64,000 nt of DNA from Palleniella intestinalis (GTDB lineage: Bacteria > Bacteroidota > Bacteroidia > Bacteroidales > Bacteroidaceae), in assembly GCF_013166595.1 (NCBI RefSeq), contig NZ_JABKKG010000004.1, positions 248,001 through 312,000 of the forward strand, read 5' to 3'. The translations under genes and the position numbers were made by a program. Position 1 is the first letter of the stretch. Every line of letters begins with the position of its first letter. The notes below the pieces were generated by a model. The model had not been told where the DNA came from. It made no database searches and saw only the letters and a program-made list of their open reading frames with translations. Shown here in pieces: positions 16,084 through 25,054 of this stretch.

Positions 16084-16158
16084 TGGTAGCGCGTAGGGGA
16101 GTCGAACCCCTCTTACAAGAATGAAAATCTTGGGTACTAACCGATATACGAACGCGCC
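16084..16158 (-). tRNA. tRNA-Glu (anticodon TTC)
   Basis: The minus-strand sequence folds as a tRNA. The acceptor stem is GGCGCGT with ACGCGCT, where the first pair is G-U. The anticodon stem is CAAGA/TCTTG around loop TTTTCAT, giving anticodon TTC. The T arm is GAGGGGTTCGACTCCCC. CCA is encoded at the 3' end (16084-16086). Confidence 0.93.
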
Positions 16159-16176
16159 ATTGCGTAAAAGCGAGTG

Positions 16177-16184
16177 CAAAGGTA
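16177..16184 (-). promoter_or_regulatory. -7 element of tRNA-Glu
   Basis: The minus strand reads TACCTTTG, about 18 bases before the mature tRNA end. At the -33 distance the sequence is TTC, one base from consensus. Confidence 0.7.
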
Positions 16185-16200
16185 CAACAAAAAGCTGAAA

Positions 16201-16309
16201 GACAGAAGACAAGGCATGAAAAACTGTTGTTTGTTAAGGTTAATTAACTAAAGATTACCCTTTCTGTCCATTGTTACTGCTTTTTATGGTGCAATAGTTG
16301 TCTTCTGTC
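16201..16309. repeat. Perfect 12-bp inverted repeat between tRNA-Glu and dusB
   Basis: GACAGAAGACAA (16201-16212) and its exact reverse complement (16298-16309) flank 85 bases containing the palindrome TTAATTAA. One arm overlaps the -33 region of the tRNA promoter and the other ends 8 bases from the dusB stop. It could be a terminator-like fold, or the ends of a very small element. Confidence 0.5.
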
Positions 16310-16316
16310 GTTGTTC

Positions 16317-17303
16317 TCAGCAATTGTCGTTTTGTGGATTTGCTGCCTGCATATCGCGGATGCGCTGTTCGGCTTCGTCGAGGATAGGGAGTAGCTCGTC
16401 AAGAGTGTTTGCGCGCAGCATGGCGATGCGTGTCTGTCGGAAGTCCGGTATACCTTTAAATATAGGTGTGGCAGCGAGGTGGCGGCGTGTGTGGAGTATT
16501 CCGCGCCGCTCGTCGATGCGCTCGATGTTTATGCGCAGCTGTTCCCGCAGGAGGTGGAATTTCTCTTCGAGGGACAACTCCTTTTTGTTGAAGAACCATG
16601 GGCAGCCGAATGTCGCCCTGCCGACCATGACAGCATCGACACCGTAATCGTTGAATGCTGCATCGGCTTCTGCAAGGGAGGTTATGTCACCGTTGCCGAT
16701 GATAGGGATGTGGATGCGAGGGTTGTTTTTCACCTCACCGATAAGAGTCCAGTCGGCTTGGCCGGTGTACATCTGTGAGCGTGTCCTGCCATGGATTGTC
16801 AGTGCCTGTATGCCACAGTCTTGGAGTTGCTCGGCAAGTGTGGTGATGACAAGGTTCTCATGGTCCCATCCGAGGCGTGTCTTGGCTGTGACGGGAGTGC
16901 TGACTGCTTTCACGACACGGGAGGTTATGTCAAGCATCAGCGGTATGTTGCGGAGCATTCCTGCGCCTGCCCCTTTGCCCGCCACCTTCTTTACAGGGCA
17001 GCCGAAGTTCAGGTCTATGACGTCAGGGTGTGCCTCTGTCTCTACAATCTTTGCCGCTTCAACGACGGCATCGGCATCTCTGCCATAGATTTGTATGCCT
17101 ACGGGGCGTTCGTCTTCGGAGATTGTGAGTTTCTCGACAGTGGACTTTACGGAGCGTACAAGGGCTTCTGCGGCGACAAATTCCGAATAGACCATTGCCG
17201 CTCCTTGCTGCTTGCACAGGCGGCGGAAACCGATGTCCGTGACATCCTCCATGGGAGCAAGGAACAGAGGGCGTTCTCCTAATTCGATGTTGCCTATTTT
17301 CAT
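16317..17303 (-). CDS. dusB: tRNA-dihydrouridine synthase B
   Basis: The flavoenzyme reduces specific uridines in the tRNA D-loop using NADPH. Key elements are visible from the ATG at 17303: LFLAPMEDVTD (FMN site, about 14-24), DLNFGCPVKKV with catalytic Cys102, GKGAGAGML, and the late IGNGDI and MVGRATFGCPW segments. The 328-residue length is normal. A frame from 17357 adds a His-rich stretch that comes from repeat DNA, so the shorter start is preferred. It lies downstream of deaD, beyond a terminator and a CATG array. Confidence 0.93.
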   Translation of the reverse strand: MKIGNIELGERPLFLAPMEDVTDIGFRRLCKQQGAAMVYSEFVAAEALVRSVKSTVEKLTISEDERPVGIQIYGRDADAVVEAAKIVETEAHPDVIDLNFGCPVKKVAGKGAGAGMLRNIPLMLDITSRVVKAVSTPVTAKTRLGWDHENLVITTLAEQLQDCGIQALTIHGRTRSQMYTGQADWTLIGEVKNNPRIHIPIIGNGDITSLAEADAAFNDYGVDAVMVGRATFGCPWFFNKKELSLEEKFHLLREQLRINIERIDERRGILHTRRHLAATPIFKGIPDFRQTRIAMLRANTLDELLPILDEAEQRIRDMQAANPQNDNC

Positions 17304-17318
17304 GTGGTGATGTTTTTT

Positions 17319-17394
17319 GGTTGGGTGGTGTGTGGTTGGTGTAGCATGATTAATCATGTTGCGTCATGTTGTGCTACCTCATGTTTAATCATGA
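17319..17394. repeat. 7-bp GGTT units and 10-bp CATG array (family A, locus 1)
   Basis: GGTT-like 7-mers start at 17319, 17326 and 17333. CATG then occurs at 17345, 17355, 17365, 17380 and 17390, that is at 10-bp steps with one 15-bp gap. The array lies between the deaD terminator and the dusB start. Confidence 0.8.
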
Positions 17395-17402
17395 TGTATC
17401 AA

Positions 17403-17439
17403 TTAAAACCTCCCACTTTCGCGTATTGCGAAAGTGGGA
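17403..17439 (-). terminator. Intrinsic terminator of deaD
   Basis: TCCCACTTTCGC (17411-17422) pairs perfectly with 17428-17439 around a 5-base loop. On the minus strand the stem is followed by GGTTTTAATT. Confidence 0.85.
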
Positions 17440-17446
17440 ACTTATT

Positions 17447-19390
17447 TTACTTGTTCTTGTTCTTTTTAGGCTTTCTGCGTGCCCATCCCTCCTCGGAGAA
17501 GTCCGGCTCGTTGTCATGGAACTTGAAGTTCTTGTTGTCCTGCATGAGTGAGAGCCAGTCGTCAGCAGTGAATTCTCCTGCCTGACGGTTCTTCTTCTTT
17601 GACGGCTTCAAGAACGGTTTGCCGTCATCGCGGCGGCGTTTCTTGGTGCGGCTGAAACGGTCGTCACCTCTGTTCCAACGGTTGATAGGAGCATTGAATG
17701 CCCCTTCCGGCTTGCCGTCGCCCTCAGCGTTGCAGCGTACCTGACGTCCATGGTAGGTTGTCCCATCGAGTGCGCCCATGACATTGTCAGCGTCCCGTTC
17801 AGGCACTTCTATGAAGCAATAGTGAGACATGAGGTCGATGTGTCCGACTTCCTGGCGTTTGCCCTGTCCTCCTTTGCCTTTTCCTGAGACATGCTGGTTG
17901 ACAAACTGCATGATTTCTCCCGGATAGAAGCCCTCTGCCTTGCCGAGATTGATGAAAAGGCGTGTGTAGCCCTTCTCCGCCTTGTGCTCCGGTCCGCGGT
18001 CGCGTCCGTCACGGTCACGTCGGCGTCCGTCGCGGTTCTTGTCCTTGCCTTTCTTTGTTTCGCTTACTTCCTCAATGTCCGGTTCGTCAGCATAGTACTC
18101 CAAGAATTTGCTGAACTCCATCATGACAATCTTTTTGATGATGTCCTCCTTGTCGAAGTACTCAAAATGGCGCTGTATCTCTTCCATGAATGGGTTGATT
18201 GTCTCATCGTCGACATCAACTTTCGTGATGTGGTCCATTACGCGGAAGAGCTGTTTCTTGCAGATTTCCTGTGGGGTAGGGAGTGCTCCCTTGATGAATT
18301 TCTTCTGTATGATTTTCTCTACGGCATGGATTTTGTGTTTCTCGCGGCTGTGCACGATGGCTATTGAGGAGCCTTTCTTTCCTGCGCGTCCCGTGCGTCC
18401 GGAGCGGTGGGTGTAGGATTCCGTGTCGTCAGGCATGCCATAGTTTATGACATGAGTGAGATCGTTGACATCAAGTCCGCGTGCTGCAACATCAGTGGCG
18501 ACAAGCAGTTGCACAGTATGCTGGCGGAATTTCTGCATAGTCTGGTCGCGTTGTGGTTGTGACAGGTCGCCATGGAGAGACTCTGCGTTGTAGCCGTCCT
18601 TGATGAGTTTGTCGGCAATCTCCTGTGTCTCGAGTTTTGTGCGGCAGAATATTATTCCGTAGATTTTAGGATAGAAATCGACGATGCGCTTCAAGGCGAG
18701 ATATTTCTGTTTTGCTGTGACCATGTAGAATGTGTGGTCAACATTCTCCGCGCCTTCATTACGTGAGCCGACGACAACCTCCTCATAGTCATGCAGATAG
18801 TTCTTTGCCACTTTCTCCACTTCTTTTGACATTGTCGCGGAGAAGAGCAGTGTGCGGTGGTTGTCGGTAAGTTGTTCGAATATGGCGTTGATGCTGTCGG
18901 CGAAGCCCATGTTAAGCATTTCGTCGGCCTCGTCAAGTACTATTGTCGTGGCGGTGGAGATGTCTGCCACTCCTCGGTTGATGAGGTCGACAAGGCGTCC
19001 CGGTGTGGCGACGATGACCTGTGAGCCTTTTTTGAGTTGGCGTATTTGCGAGTCGATAGGTGCGCCTCCGTAGACTGCTGTGATGCGAAGGCCTTCCATG
19101 TATTTGCCGAAATCCTTGAGGTCATCGCTGATTTGGAGGCACAGCTCTCTTGTTGGGGACATCACCACGGCTTGTGTCCGGCGTGTGGTGAGGTCAATGC
19201 GTTGCAGCAGAGGAAGACCGAATGCGGCAGTCTTTCCTGTTCCTGTCTGTGCCAATGCGATGATGTCGCTGCCTTCGTTGAGGAGCTTTGGTATTACAGC
19301 CTCCTGTACAGGCATCGGTTGTACGAAGCCCAGTTCGTCGATAGCTTTCCTGATGGTGTCGTTGACACCCAATTCTTCAAAGTTTGCCAT
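17447..19390 (-). CDS. deaD: DEAD-box RNA helicase with DbpA-type RNA-binding domain
   Basis: All helicase motifs are present in this 647-residue protein: AQTGTGKT (47-54), PTRELCLQ, a DEAD box inside LDEADEML, SAT, and HRSGRTGRAG. After a charged linker (KGKDKNRDGRRRDRDG) comes an RRM-like DbpA domain (about 485-570, RLFINLGKAEGFYPGEI, then HYCFIEVPERDA). A basic tail follows, rich in KKRRR and KPSKKKN. This is the CsdA/DeaD layout, used in ribosome assembly and RNA remodelling in the cold. It is monocistronic, with a terminator at its 3' end. Confidence 0.93.
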   Translation of the reverse strand: MANFEELGVNDTIRKAIDELGFVQPMPVQEAVIPKLLNEGSDIIALAQTGTGKTAAFGLPLLQRIDLTTRRTQAVVMSPTRELCLQISDDLKDFGKYMEGLRITAVYGGAPIDSQIRQLKKGSQVIVATPGRLVDLINRGVADISTATTIVLDEADEMLNMGFADSINAIFEQLTDNHRTLLFSATMSKEVEKVAKNYLHDYEEVVVGSRNEGAENVDHTFYMVTAKQKYLALKRIVDFYPKIYGIIFCRTKLETQEIADKLIKDGYNAESLHGDLSQPQRDQTMQKFRQHTVQLLVATDVAARGLDVNDLTHVINYGMPDDTESYTHRSGRTGRAGKKGSSIAIVHSREKHKIHAVEKIIQKKFIKGALPTPQEICKKQLFRVMDHITKVDVDDETINPFMEEIQRHFEYFDKEDIIKKIVMMEFSKFLEYYADEPDIEEVSETKKGKDKNRDGRRRDRDGRDRGPEHKAEKGYTRLFINLGKAEGFYPGEIMQFVNQHVSGKGKGGQGKRQEVGHIDLMSHYCFIEVPERDADNVMGALDGTTYHGRQVRCNAEGDGKPEGAFNAPINRWNRGDDRFSRTKKRRRDDGKPFLKPSKKKNRQAGEFTADDWLSLMQDNKNFKFHDNEPDFSEEGWARRKPKKNKNK

Positions 19391-19560
19391 ATTGGTAGTA
19401 AGATTCTAAAAACCAAGATTTTTATTATTGTTTTTTAGGTTGGATTCTTTTGCCTTGCCTTTTGTCTCTTTTAGAAAAGATGACAGGCAAGTTGCGTGTT
19501 TATTGCTGATTGTTTTTGCCTATCACTTGTAGTTTTCTCCTGACTTTTAGAATCCGCCTA

Positions 19561-19634
19561 AAAAAGGAGCCCCGAAGACGAGGCTCCTCTAAAATTAAAT
19601 ATAGAGGGTCTCTTTGTTATAAAGAAACCCTCTA
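19561..19634 (-). terminator. Double hairpin terminator of the OmpA-type gene
   Basis: Reading the minus strand, a 13-bp hairpin (arms AGAGGGT..., about 19604-19634) comes first. It is followed by a GGAGCC/GGCTCC hairpin (19567-19588) with six T residues after it (19561-19566). Confidence 0.9.
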
Positions 19635-19654
19635 CACAAAAGAATTAGTTTATT

Positions 19655-20803
19655 TTACTTTGTTGTGTCGTTGAAGAGAGTAACACGGTTGAACTCAACT
19701 TCGTCGAAGAGTTTGTCTGTTGCGCCAAGACCTTCTGTCTCAAGACGGTCAGCAGCAATCTTGTACTTCTTAACGAGGACATCCTTAACGGCAGCAGCAC
19801 GCTTCTCAGAGAGCTTCTGGTTGAGCTCCTTAGAGCCTTCCGGTGATGCGTAGCCGGAAATCTTAATTCTAGCGTTAGGATTGTTCTTCATGTACTTAGC
19901 AATCATCTCAACGTTAGACATCTGTGATCTCTCGACAACAGACTTGCCCTGAGCGAATACTACAGATGGCTGGAGGTTAGCAGCCTTTGTCTCTACTACA
20001 GGAGCCGGCTTGTTCTCGCAGTCAGAGAGAGCCTTCTTCAGACGAGCGATCTCTGCGTCTTTTCTTGAAGCAGCAGACTTGGCAGCGTCAGCCTCAGAAC
20101 GTGCAGCGTTAATCTGTGCGTTGAGTGCGTCAATCTCAGCCTGGTCGCGAACCTGCTCTACAGCGAAGTTGTTTGTGCCGTTAGAGTTGCCGAACTTATA
20201 GTTTACACCAACTTTCAGAGCCATGCCTGAGCAGTTGATGTTGTACTTCATGTTGTCCTCGCAATTAGCAGCGCCCCATCCCTGAAGACCGTAAGTGAGA
20301 GATGGCTCGAGGTAAACCTGCCATGCCTTGTTCTTGCCAAGGTTAACAGCGAAATCCAAGGCTACCTTAGAAGTGAGGGCGTTAGCCTTCTCCTCAATGC
20401 CGTATGTGTGGTTCCATCCGAAACCGCCGAGAGCGATTACCTCGAATGTGCGTGGCTCACCTTTGTATCCTGCGAAGAGGTTGGAAAGGTTTGCTGTACC
20501 GAGGAGGGAGATGTTAGTGTTGTCTACCCATGTCTTTGTGTTGAACTCGGATGGCATAGAAGAGAAATGCATTGTAGCGTCAACTGCAACGCCAAATACA
20601 GTTGTGAAATTCTTGCCAATACGTACACCAAGCTCAGGAGAGAGGTTTCCGAATACAGAGTGGTGTGTGGTAGGAGCTGCTACACCGGCATTGACACCTA
20701 CATAGATGTTGTCAGAAGCTTTTGAAGCTGTAACCACAGTTCTCTGTGCGTTTGCTGAAGCTGCTATCGCAGCGGCAGCAACAAACATTGCGATTTTTTT
20801 CAT
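19655..20803 (-). CDS. OmpA family outer-membrane protein
   Basis: The 382-residue product has a signal peptide ending SANAQ (residue 19) and an N-terminal beta-barrel part (about 30-205, alternating patterns such as AFVDFAVNLG-type strands). A coiled coil (about 215-262, AEIDALNAQINAARSEADAA) follows, then a C-terminal OmpA domain that binds peptidoglycan (ISGYASPEGSKELNQKLSEKRA, with the Asp replaced by the SPEGS variant common in this phylum). It ties outer membrane to cell wall. A strong promoter and terminator suggest abundant expression. Confidence 0.85.
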   Translation of the reverse strand: MKKIAMFVAAAAIAASANAQRTVVTASKASDNIYVGVNAGVAAPTTHHSVFGNLSPELGVRIGKNFTTVFGVAVDATMHFSSMPSEFNTKTWVDNTNISLLGTANLSNLFAGYKGEPRTFEVIALGGFGWNHTYGIEEKANALTSKVALDFAVNLGKNKAWQVYLEPSLTYGLQGWGAANCEDNMKYNINCSGMALKVGVNYKFGNSNGTNNFAVEQVRDQAEIDALNAQINAARSEADAAKSAASRKDAEIARLKKALSDCENKPAPVVETKAANLQPSVVFAQGKSVVERSQMSNVEMIAKYMKNNPNARIKISGYASPEGSKELNQKLSEKRAAAVKDVLVKKYKIAADRLETEGLGATDKLFDEVEFNRVTLFNDTTK

Positions 20804-20852
20804 AATTGATAATATTTAAATAAGTGGAATACTTTAATAATAAAGCACGCTG

Positions 20853-20882
20853 CAAAGATACGTACTTTTTTTTAATTACCAA
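20853..20882 (-). promoter_or_regulatory. Promoter of the OmpA-type gene
   Basis: On the minus strand TTG (20882-20880) and TATCTTTG (20860-20853) are 19 bases apart, leaving an AT-rich leader of about 40 bases. Confidence 0.75.
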
Positions 20883-20910
20883 GCGAAAGTGAAGAAAAAT
20901 TAGGAAAAAG

Positions 20911-20941
20911 TTGCGAAATTGTAGGAAAATGACGAACTTTG
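20911..20941 (+). promoter_or_regulatory. Promoter of the DUF2851-dprA operon
   Basis: TTG (20911-20913) is followed 20 bases later by GAACTTTG (20934-20941), one base from TAnnTTTG. It lies back to back with the OmpA promoter. Confidence 0.6.
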
Positions 20942-20973
20942 CAGCAATACATAACACTTTTAAGTTTTTAATA

Positions 20974-22206
20974 ATGGAAAAACTGTTGCACTATTGCTGG
21001 AAACACAGGATTTTTCCTGAGGGCAAGCTCATGACAACTGACGGCAGGGAATTGGAAATCGCGGACTCCGGACTCCATAACTCCAGTTCCGGCCCGGACT
21101 TCTTCAATGCGAAGGTCAGGATAGGTGGGGAGTTGTGGGCAGGGAATGTTGAAATGCATATTGCAGCAAAGGATTGGTTCGCTCATAAGCACGACAAGGA
21201 TGAGGCATACAATAATGTCATCTTGCATGTTGTCTCCCAGGCTTCCAGTGGTAGAAAGGCTGTTACGAGCAATGGATGTGAACTGCCGGAGTTTATTTTA
21301 AATGTACCCGCACACGTGCGAGAGAACTATGAAGAACTGCTAAGTGTGGACAGTTATCCGCCTTGCTATAAGAATATCCCGAATCTTACGTCTTTGAAGA
21401 TACACTCATGGATGGCTTCCCTCCAGACGGAACGCCTTATGCAGAAGACCACCGCTGTCAGTGAGTACCTCCAACAGCTTGACGGCGATTGGGAACATGC
21501 CTATTTCGTGTCCCTCGCACGCAGTTTCGGTTTCGGCTCAAACACAGAAGCCCTTGAACAATGGGCCATGACACTGCCACTGAAGGCTGTCGCCCACCAC
21601 CGCGATGACCTTCTTCAGGTGGAGGCACTCTTCCTCGGGCATGCCGGACTGATAAAGGATAATCCGCGCATGCAGCAGGAATACGACTACCTGTGCCGAA
21701 AGTTCTCGGTCGCACCGGTGGTGTACGACACTCTCCCTGACGGCAGCCGGCGATGCGCACCGGCATGGCGGTTCATGCGCATGCGCCCACAGAACTTCCC
21801 CGATGTGCGCATACGGCAGCTTGCACACCTTTTCCATGAGAGCCGCACCTCACTGTCCCAGCTCCTTGCCTGCGAGACAACCGAAAGTCTCGGCAAACTC
21901 CTTGGGCAGGGATTGTCAAAGAACAGTGTCAACCTTCTTATGATAAACTGTGCCATACCGATGCTTTTCGCCTATGGAAAAAGTTTCGTGAAGGAGCATC
22001 TGTGTGAGCGTGCACTTGACCTGCTTGAGCAACTTCCATCGGAGAACAATAACATCACAAGGATGTGGCGTGATGTGGGGCTTGATGTGTGCTCTGCCGG
22101 CGACTCGCAGGCACTAATCCAACTTAAAAAACAATACTGTGACCGAAGGGACTGCCTTAACTGCCGCTTCGGTTACGAATATCTGAATCAAAAAACACAA
22201 GAATGA
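20974..22206 (+). CDS. DUF2851 family protein
   Basis: This 410-residue protein (MEKLLHYCWKHRIFPEGKL) matches the look of DUF2851, a Bacteroidetes family of unknown biochemical role. It contains SGPDFFNAKVRIGGELWAGN near residue 40 and ends with a cysteine motif, CDRRDCLNCRFGYEYL, that could bind a metal. The ATG at 20974 is used because an upstream frame crosses the promoter. It overlaps the next gene by 4 bases and heads a four-gene operon. There is no signal peptide. Confidence 0.8.
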   Translation: MEKLLHYCWKHRIFPEGKLMTTDGRELEIADSGLHNSSSGPDFFNAKVRIGGELWAGNVEMHIAAKDWFAHKHDKDEAYNNVILHVVSQASSGRKAVTSNGCELPEFILNVPAHVRENYEELLSVDSYPPCYKNIPNLTSLKIHSWMASLQTERLMQKTTAVSEYLQQLDGDWEHAYFVSLARSFGFGSNTEALEQWAMTLPLKAVAHHRDDLLQVEALFLGHAGLIKDNPRMQQEYDYLCRKFSVAPVVYDTLPDGSRRCAPAWRFMRMRPQNFPDVRIRQLAHLFHESRTSLSQLLACETTESLGKLLGQGLSKNSVNLLMINCAIPMLFAYGKSFVKEHLCERALDLLEQLPSENNNITRMWRDVGLDVCSAGDSQALIQLKKQYCDRRDCLNCRFGYEYLNQKTQE

Positions 22207-22742
22207 AAATAGCGGTCTACTGTTCGGCAAACAACAACATTGCCGAGGAATATTACGAAGCCACACGCCGTCTTGGCGAATGGATGGCTGCCAACAACCA
22301 CACGCTCGTATGGGGCGGTGGCAACTGCGGACTCATGGGGTGCATCGGCGATACGGTGCACGCCCATGGCGGCAGGACTGTCGGTATGGTGCCACGCGCA
22401 TTGGAAAGGAGCGGACGAGTGTCGGACAACATTGATGTCTACATACCCACAAACGGTCTTGATGACCGCAAGGAACTGATGATTGCACAATCGGACATCG
22501 CCATAGCACTGCCCGGCGGCATAGGAACGCTTGACGAAATTTTCACTCAGGCGGGAGGAAACACGATAGGTTTCCATAAGAAAAAGGTTGTCCTTTATAA
22601 TGTTCTCGGCTTCTGGGACACGACAATCGCCTTGCTTGACTTCATGCAGGACAACGGCATGGTGCGCGGCCATTGGAACGACTACATAATTGTGGCAAAC
22701 AGCATAGAGGAACTTTCACACATAATAGAACAAACATCATAA
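22203..22742 (+). CDS. LOG family Rossmann protein (TIGR00730 type)
   Basis: The signatures GGGNCGLMG (about residues 38-46) and PGGIGTLDE (about 103-111) define the LOG family, whose members release the base from nucleoside 5'-monophosphates (cytokinin-activating type in plants, nucleotide salvage in bacteria). The 179-residue length is typical. It overlaps DUF2851 by 4 bases and is followed after 4 bases by the thioesterase gene, so all are translated from one mRNA. The true substrate here is unknown. Confidence 0.88.
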   Translation: MKIAVYCSANNNIAEEYYEATRRLGEWMAANNHTLVWGGGNCGLMGCIGDTVHAHGGRTVGMVPRALERSGRVSDNIDVYIPTNGLDDRKELMIAQSDIAIALPGGIGTLDEIFTQAGGNTIGFHKKKVVLYNVLGFWDTTIALLDFMQDNGMVRGHWNDYIIVANSIEELSHIIEQTS

Positions 22743-22746
22743 CACC

Positions 22747-23175
22747 ATGACATACCATTACGAGACAATCATGCAGGTGCGCGACTACGAATGCGACATC
22801 CAAGGCATAGTCAACAATGCCAACTATCTGCACTACACAGAGCACACGCGCCACCTTTTCCTGCAGCATTGCGGAATTTCCTTCTCCGAAATGCACAAGA
22901 AAGGCGAGGACTTTGTCGTGGCACGCATGAACCTTCAGTACAAGATCTCCCTTTGTCCTGATGACGAGTTCCGCTCTTGTGTGCGCCTGAAAAAAGAGGG
23001 ATTGCGTTACATCTTCCTTCACGACATCTACCGCCTGCGCACAAACGACGAGGGCATACAGGAGAATGACGCGCTCTGTTTCCGCGGACAGGTGGATGTT
23101 GTCTGCCTGATAAACGGGCGACTTGGCGAGAGTGAAGTGTGCAACAAGGCTTTTGAGAAGTATCTGAATGAATGA
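22747..23175 (+). CDS. Hotdog-fold acyl-CoA thioesterase (4HBT/YbgC type)
   Basis: The 142-residue protein carries the hotdog active-site region DIQGIVNNANYLHYTEHTR near residues 18-36, where Asp and the following turn match the YbgC/4-hydroxybenzoyl-CoA thioesterase pattern DxxGxVxxxxY. It should hydrolyse an acyl-CoA or acyl-carrier thioester; chain preference is not readable. It overlaps dprA by 8 bases. Confidence 0.85.
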   Translation: MTYHYETIMQVRDYECDIQGIVNNANYLHYTEHTRHLFLQHCGISFSEMHKKGEDFVVARMNLQYKISLCPDDEFRSCVRLKKEGLRYIFLHDIYRLRTNDEGIQENDALCFRGQVDVVCLINGRLGESEVCNKAFEKYLNE

Positions 23176-24295
23176 CAATGTCCATAAATCACTGGCATTC
23201 CAGCGACTGACCTTCAACCATCCGCAGGCTGCCATGCGCCTTTGCCTTGCTGCAGGGACAATGGCGGAGCTGTACGACAACCGCATGGACATCCGGCAAG
23301 TGGACAATGAGGCGTCGGAAACCCTATGCTCACTGCTGCGTTCCGACTGGAAAGAGGCGTTGCAATGGGCGGAAAAGGAGGTGGAATGGTGCGCGAAAAA
23401 GGGTGTCAGCATCCATACTTTCGACGATGAAAGCTACCCGCAGCGTCTCCGTGACTGCATAGATGCGCCCGTCGTGCTGTTTTCCATAGGCAATGCCGAC
23501 CTTAATGCGTGCCATACAGTCTCCATTGTCGGCACACGCCAGAACACTGCCTACGGGCAGGACTGTGTCAGCCGTCTTGTCCGTGACCTGAAAGCAATAG
23601 TGCCCGATGTGGTGGTTTTCAGCGGATTGGCTTATGGCATAGATGTCTGCGCCCATAAAGCTGCATTGGCAAACGGTGCGGAAACGGTGGGCGTTGTCGC
23701 TCATGGCTTGGATATGATGTATCCTGCGTCCCACCGCTCCATAGCTGCTGAGATGCTCGCCCATGGCGGTGTCGTAAGCGAATATCCTTCGGGGACACGC
23801 TGCGACAGACCGAATTTCCTGCGCCGCAACCGCATTGTGGCAGGTTTGGGTGACTGTACTGTAGTGGCGGAGTCCAAAGCTCACGGCGGCAGTCTTGTTA
23901 CTGCACGCATCGCAAACGACTATGGACGTGATGTGTTCGCGTTCCCCGGGCGTGTCAGCGATACTTCTTCTGAAGGCTGCAACGCACTCATCCGTGACAA
24001 CAAAGCATCTCTGCTCACCTCTGCCAATGACATTGTAGAGGCTCTCGGATGGCAGACGGCACAACGGCAGGCGGAGGAACGCAAGAAAGGTGTGCAGCTG
24101 GAAATGTTCCCCGACCTTTCTCCTGAGCAGCGGAAGCTCGTCGACATACTGAAGGAGGGTGACTGTCAGACGTGTGCTTTGTCAGTAAAGAGCGGCCTTC
24201 CAGTAGGGAAAGTCGTTGCCATGCTGTTTGAACTGGAGATGAAAGGCGTGGTAAGACCCTATGCCGGAGGGGTGTATCACTTGGTTATGCCATAG
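23168..24295 (+). CDS. dprA: DNA-processing protein DprA
   Basis: The 375-residue protein has an N-terminal helical part and a Rossmann-like DprA core (SIVGTRQNTAYGQ, SGLAYGIDVCAHKAAL, GLDMMYPASH, VSEYPSG, FLRRNRIVAGLG). A C-terminal winged helix begins near residue 305 (LSPEQRKLVDILKEG). DprA binds incoming single-stranded DNA and loads RecA during natural transformation. It is the last gene of the operon. No other competence gene is present in the window, so competence itself is not shown. Confidence 0.93.
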   Translation: MNDNVHKSLAFQRLTFNHPQAAMRLCLAAGTMAELYDNRMDIRQVDNEASETLCSLLRSDWKEALQWAEKEVEWCAKKGVSIHTFDDESYPQRLRDCIDAPVVLFSIGNADLNACHTVSIVGTRQNTAYGQDCVSRLVRDLKAIVPDVVVFSGLAYGIDVCAHKAALANGAETVGVVAHGLDMMYPASHRSIAAEMLAHGGVVSEYPSGTRCDRPNFLRRNRIVAGLGDCTVVAESKAHGGSLVTARIANDYGRDVFAFPGRVSDTSSEGCNALIRDNKASLLTSANDIVEALGWQTAQRQAEERKKGVQLEMFPDLSPEQRKLVDILKEGDCQTCALSVKSGLPVGKVVAMLFELEMKGVVRPYAGGVYHLVMP

Positions 24296-24360
24296 CGGAA
24301 GGCATCAAAATATAATATGAGTAAACAGTTTTTTGATATAAAGAAACCAAAGAAAAACGT

Positions 24361-24909
24361 ATGAAAAAGATTTTATTGCTTACCACTTTGTTCCTCGTCT
24401 CAGCCTTTTCGACATTCGCACAAGACAAGTTCGTGCCGACGGCGGAGGAACTTGCAAAGTATCTTCCCACATTGAAAGCAGGTGATAAGACACCTGAATT
24501 GTCGGGAAAGGACACGCTCGGGGTGGTCACAACCCTTGAATCGTTCAAGGGCTCGTATGTCGTTGTGGATTTCTGGGCTACTTGGTGCGGTGACTGCCGT
24601 CGTGAGATACCTGCCCTGAAGGCACTGTATGAAGAGACAAAGGACATGCAACCTAACGGAAAACCGATGAAATGGCTCAGTTTCAGCTTTGATTTCCAAG
24701 CTGAGGCATGGAAGAATATGTTGAGGAAAGAGCGTTTCCTATGGCCGCAAATCAGCAATCTGAAGAAGACGCGTGAAGACCCGACATTCAAGAATTGGCA
24801 GCTCCGTTGGATTCCCGCGTTCTTCGTCATCGCTCCTGACGGCACGATCTGTGGCACTGCAATCACAGCTGATGGTCTGCGTGTGGAGATAGAAAAACTT
24901 GCAAAATGA
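24361..24909 (+). CDS. Exported TlpA-like thioredoxin
   Basis: The 182-residue product has a signal peptide (ending FSTFAQ, about residue 20) and a thioredoxin/AhpC-like domain with the redox motif WATWCGDCRREIP near residues 74-86. It also has a cis-proline segment in RWIPAFFVIAPDG. It is expected in the periplasm, reducing or exchanging disulfides. It lies 65 bases after dprA with no clear promoter between them. An array-derived terminator follows. Confidence 0.88.
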   Translation: MKKILLLTTLFLVSAFSTFAQDKFVPTAEELAKYLPTLKAGDKTPELSGKDTLGVVTTLESFKGSYVVVDFWATWCGDCRREIPALKALYEETKDMQPNGKPMKWLSFSFDFQAEAWKNMLRKERFLWPQISNLKKTREDPTFKNWQLRWIPAFFVIAPDGTICGTAITADGLRVEIEKLAK

Positions 24910-24969
24910 AATATCTTGATATACAGGGTGTTACAGTTCTTAAAACAGTCGTGAAAGAGTCGTTTTGCG

Positions 24970-25048
24970 AAAGGTAACCTTTCACACGGTAAAAGATTAC
25001 GATTTATATGACAAAAGGTAACGGTTTGTAATGCGAACCGTTACCTTT
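24970..25048. repeat. 22-bp array, family B, locus 2
   Basis: Four units start at 24970, 24992, 25014 and 25036, exactly 22 bases apart. The first is AAAGGTAACCTTT, the second is decayed, and the last two are complementary and form a terminator. The rest of the 24910-25356 gap is AT- or G-rich and non-coding. Confidence 0.85.
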
Positions 25049-25054
25049 TTTTTT
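25013..25054 (+). terminator. Terminator built from two array units
   Basis: AAAAGGTAACGGTT (25013-25026) pairs over 14 bp with 25036-25049 around a 9-base loop, and a run of nine T residues follows. It would end transcripts from the thioredoxin gene. Confidence 0.88.
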
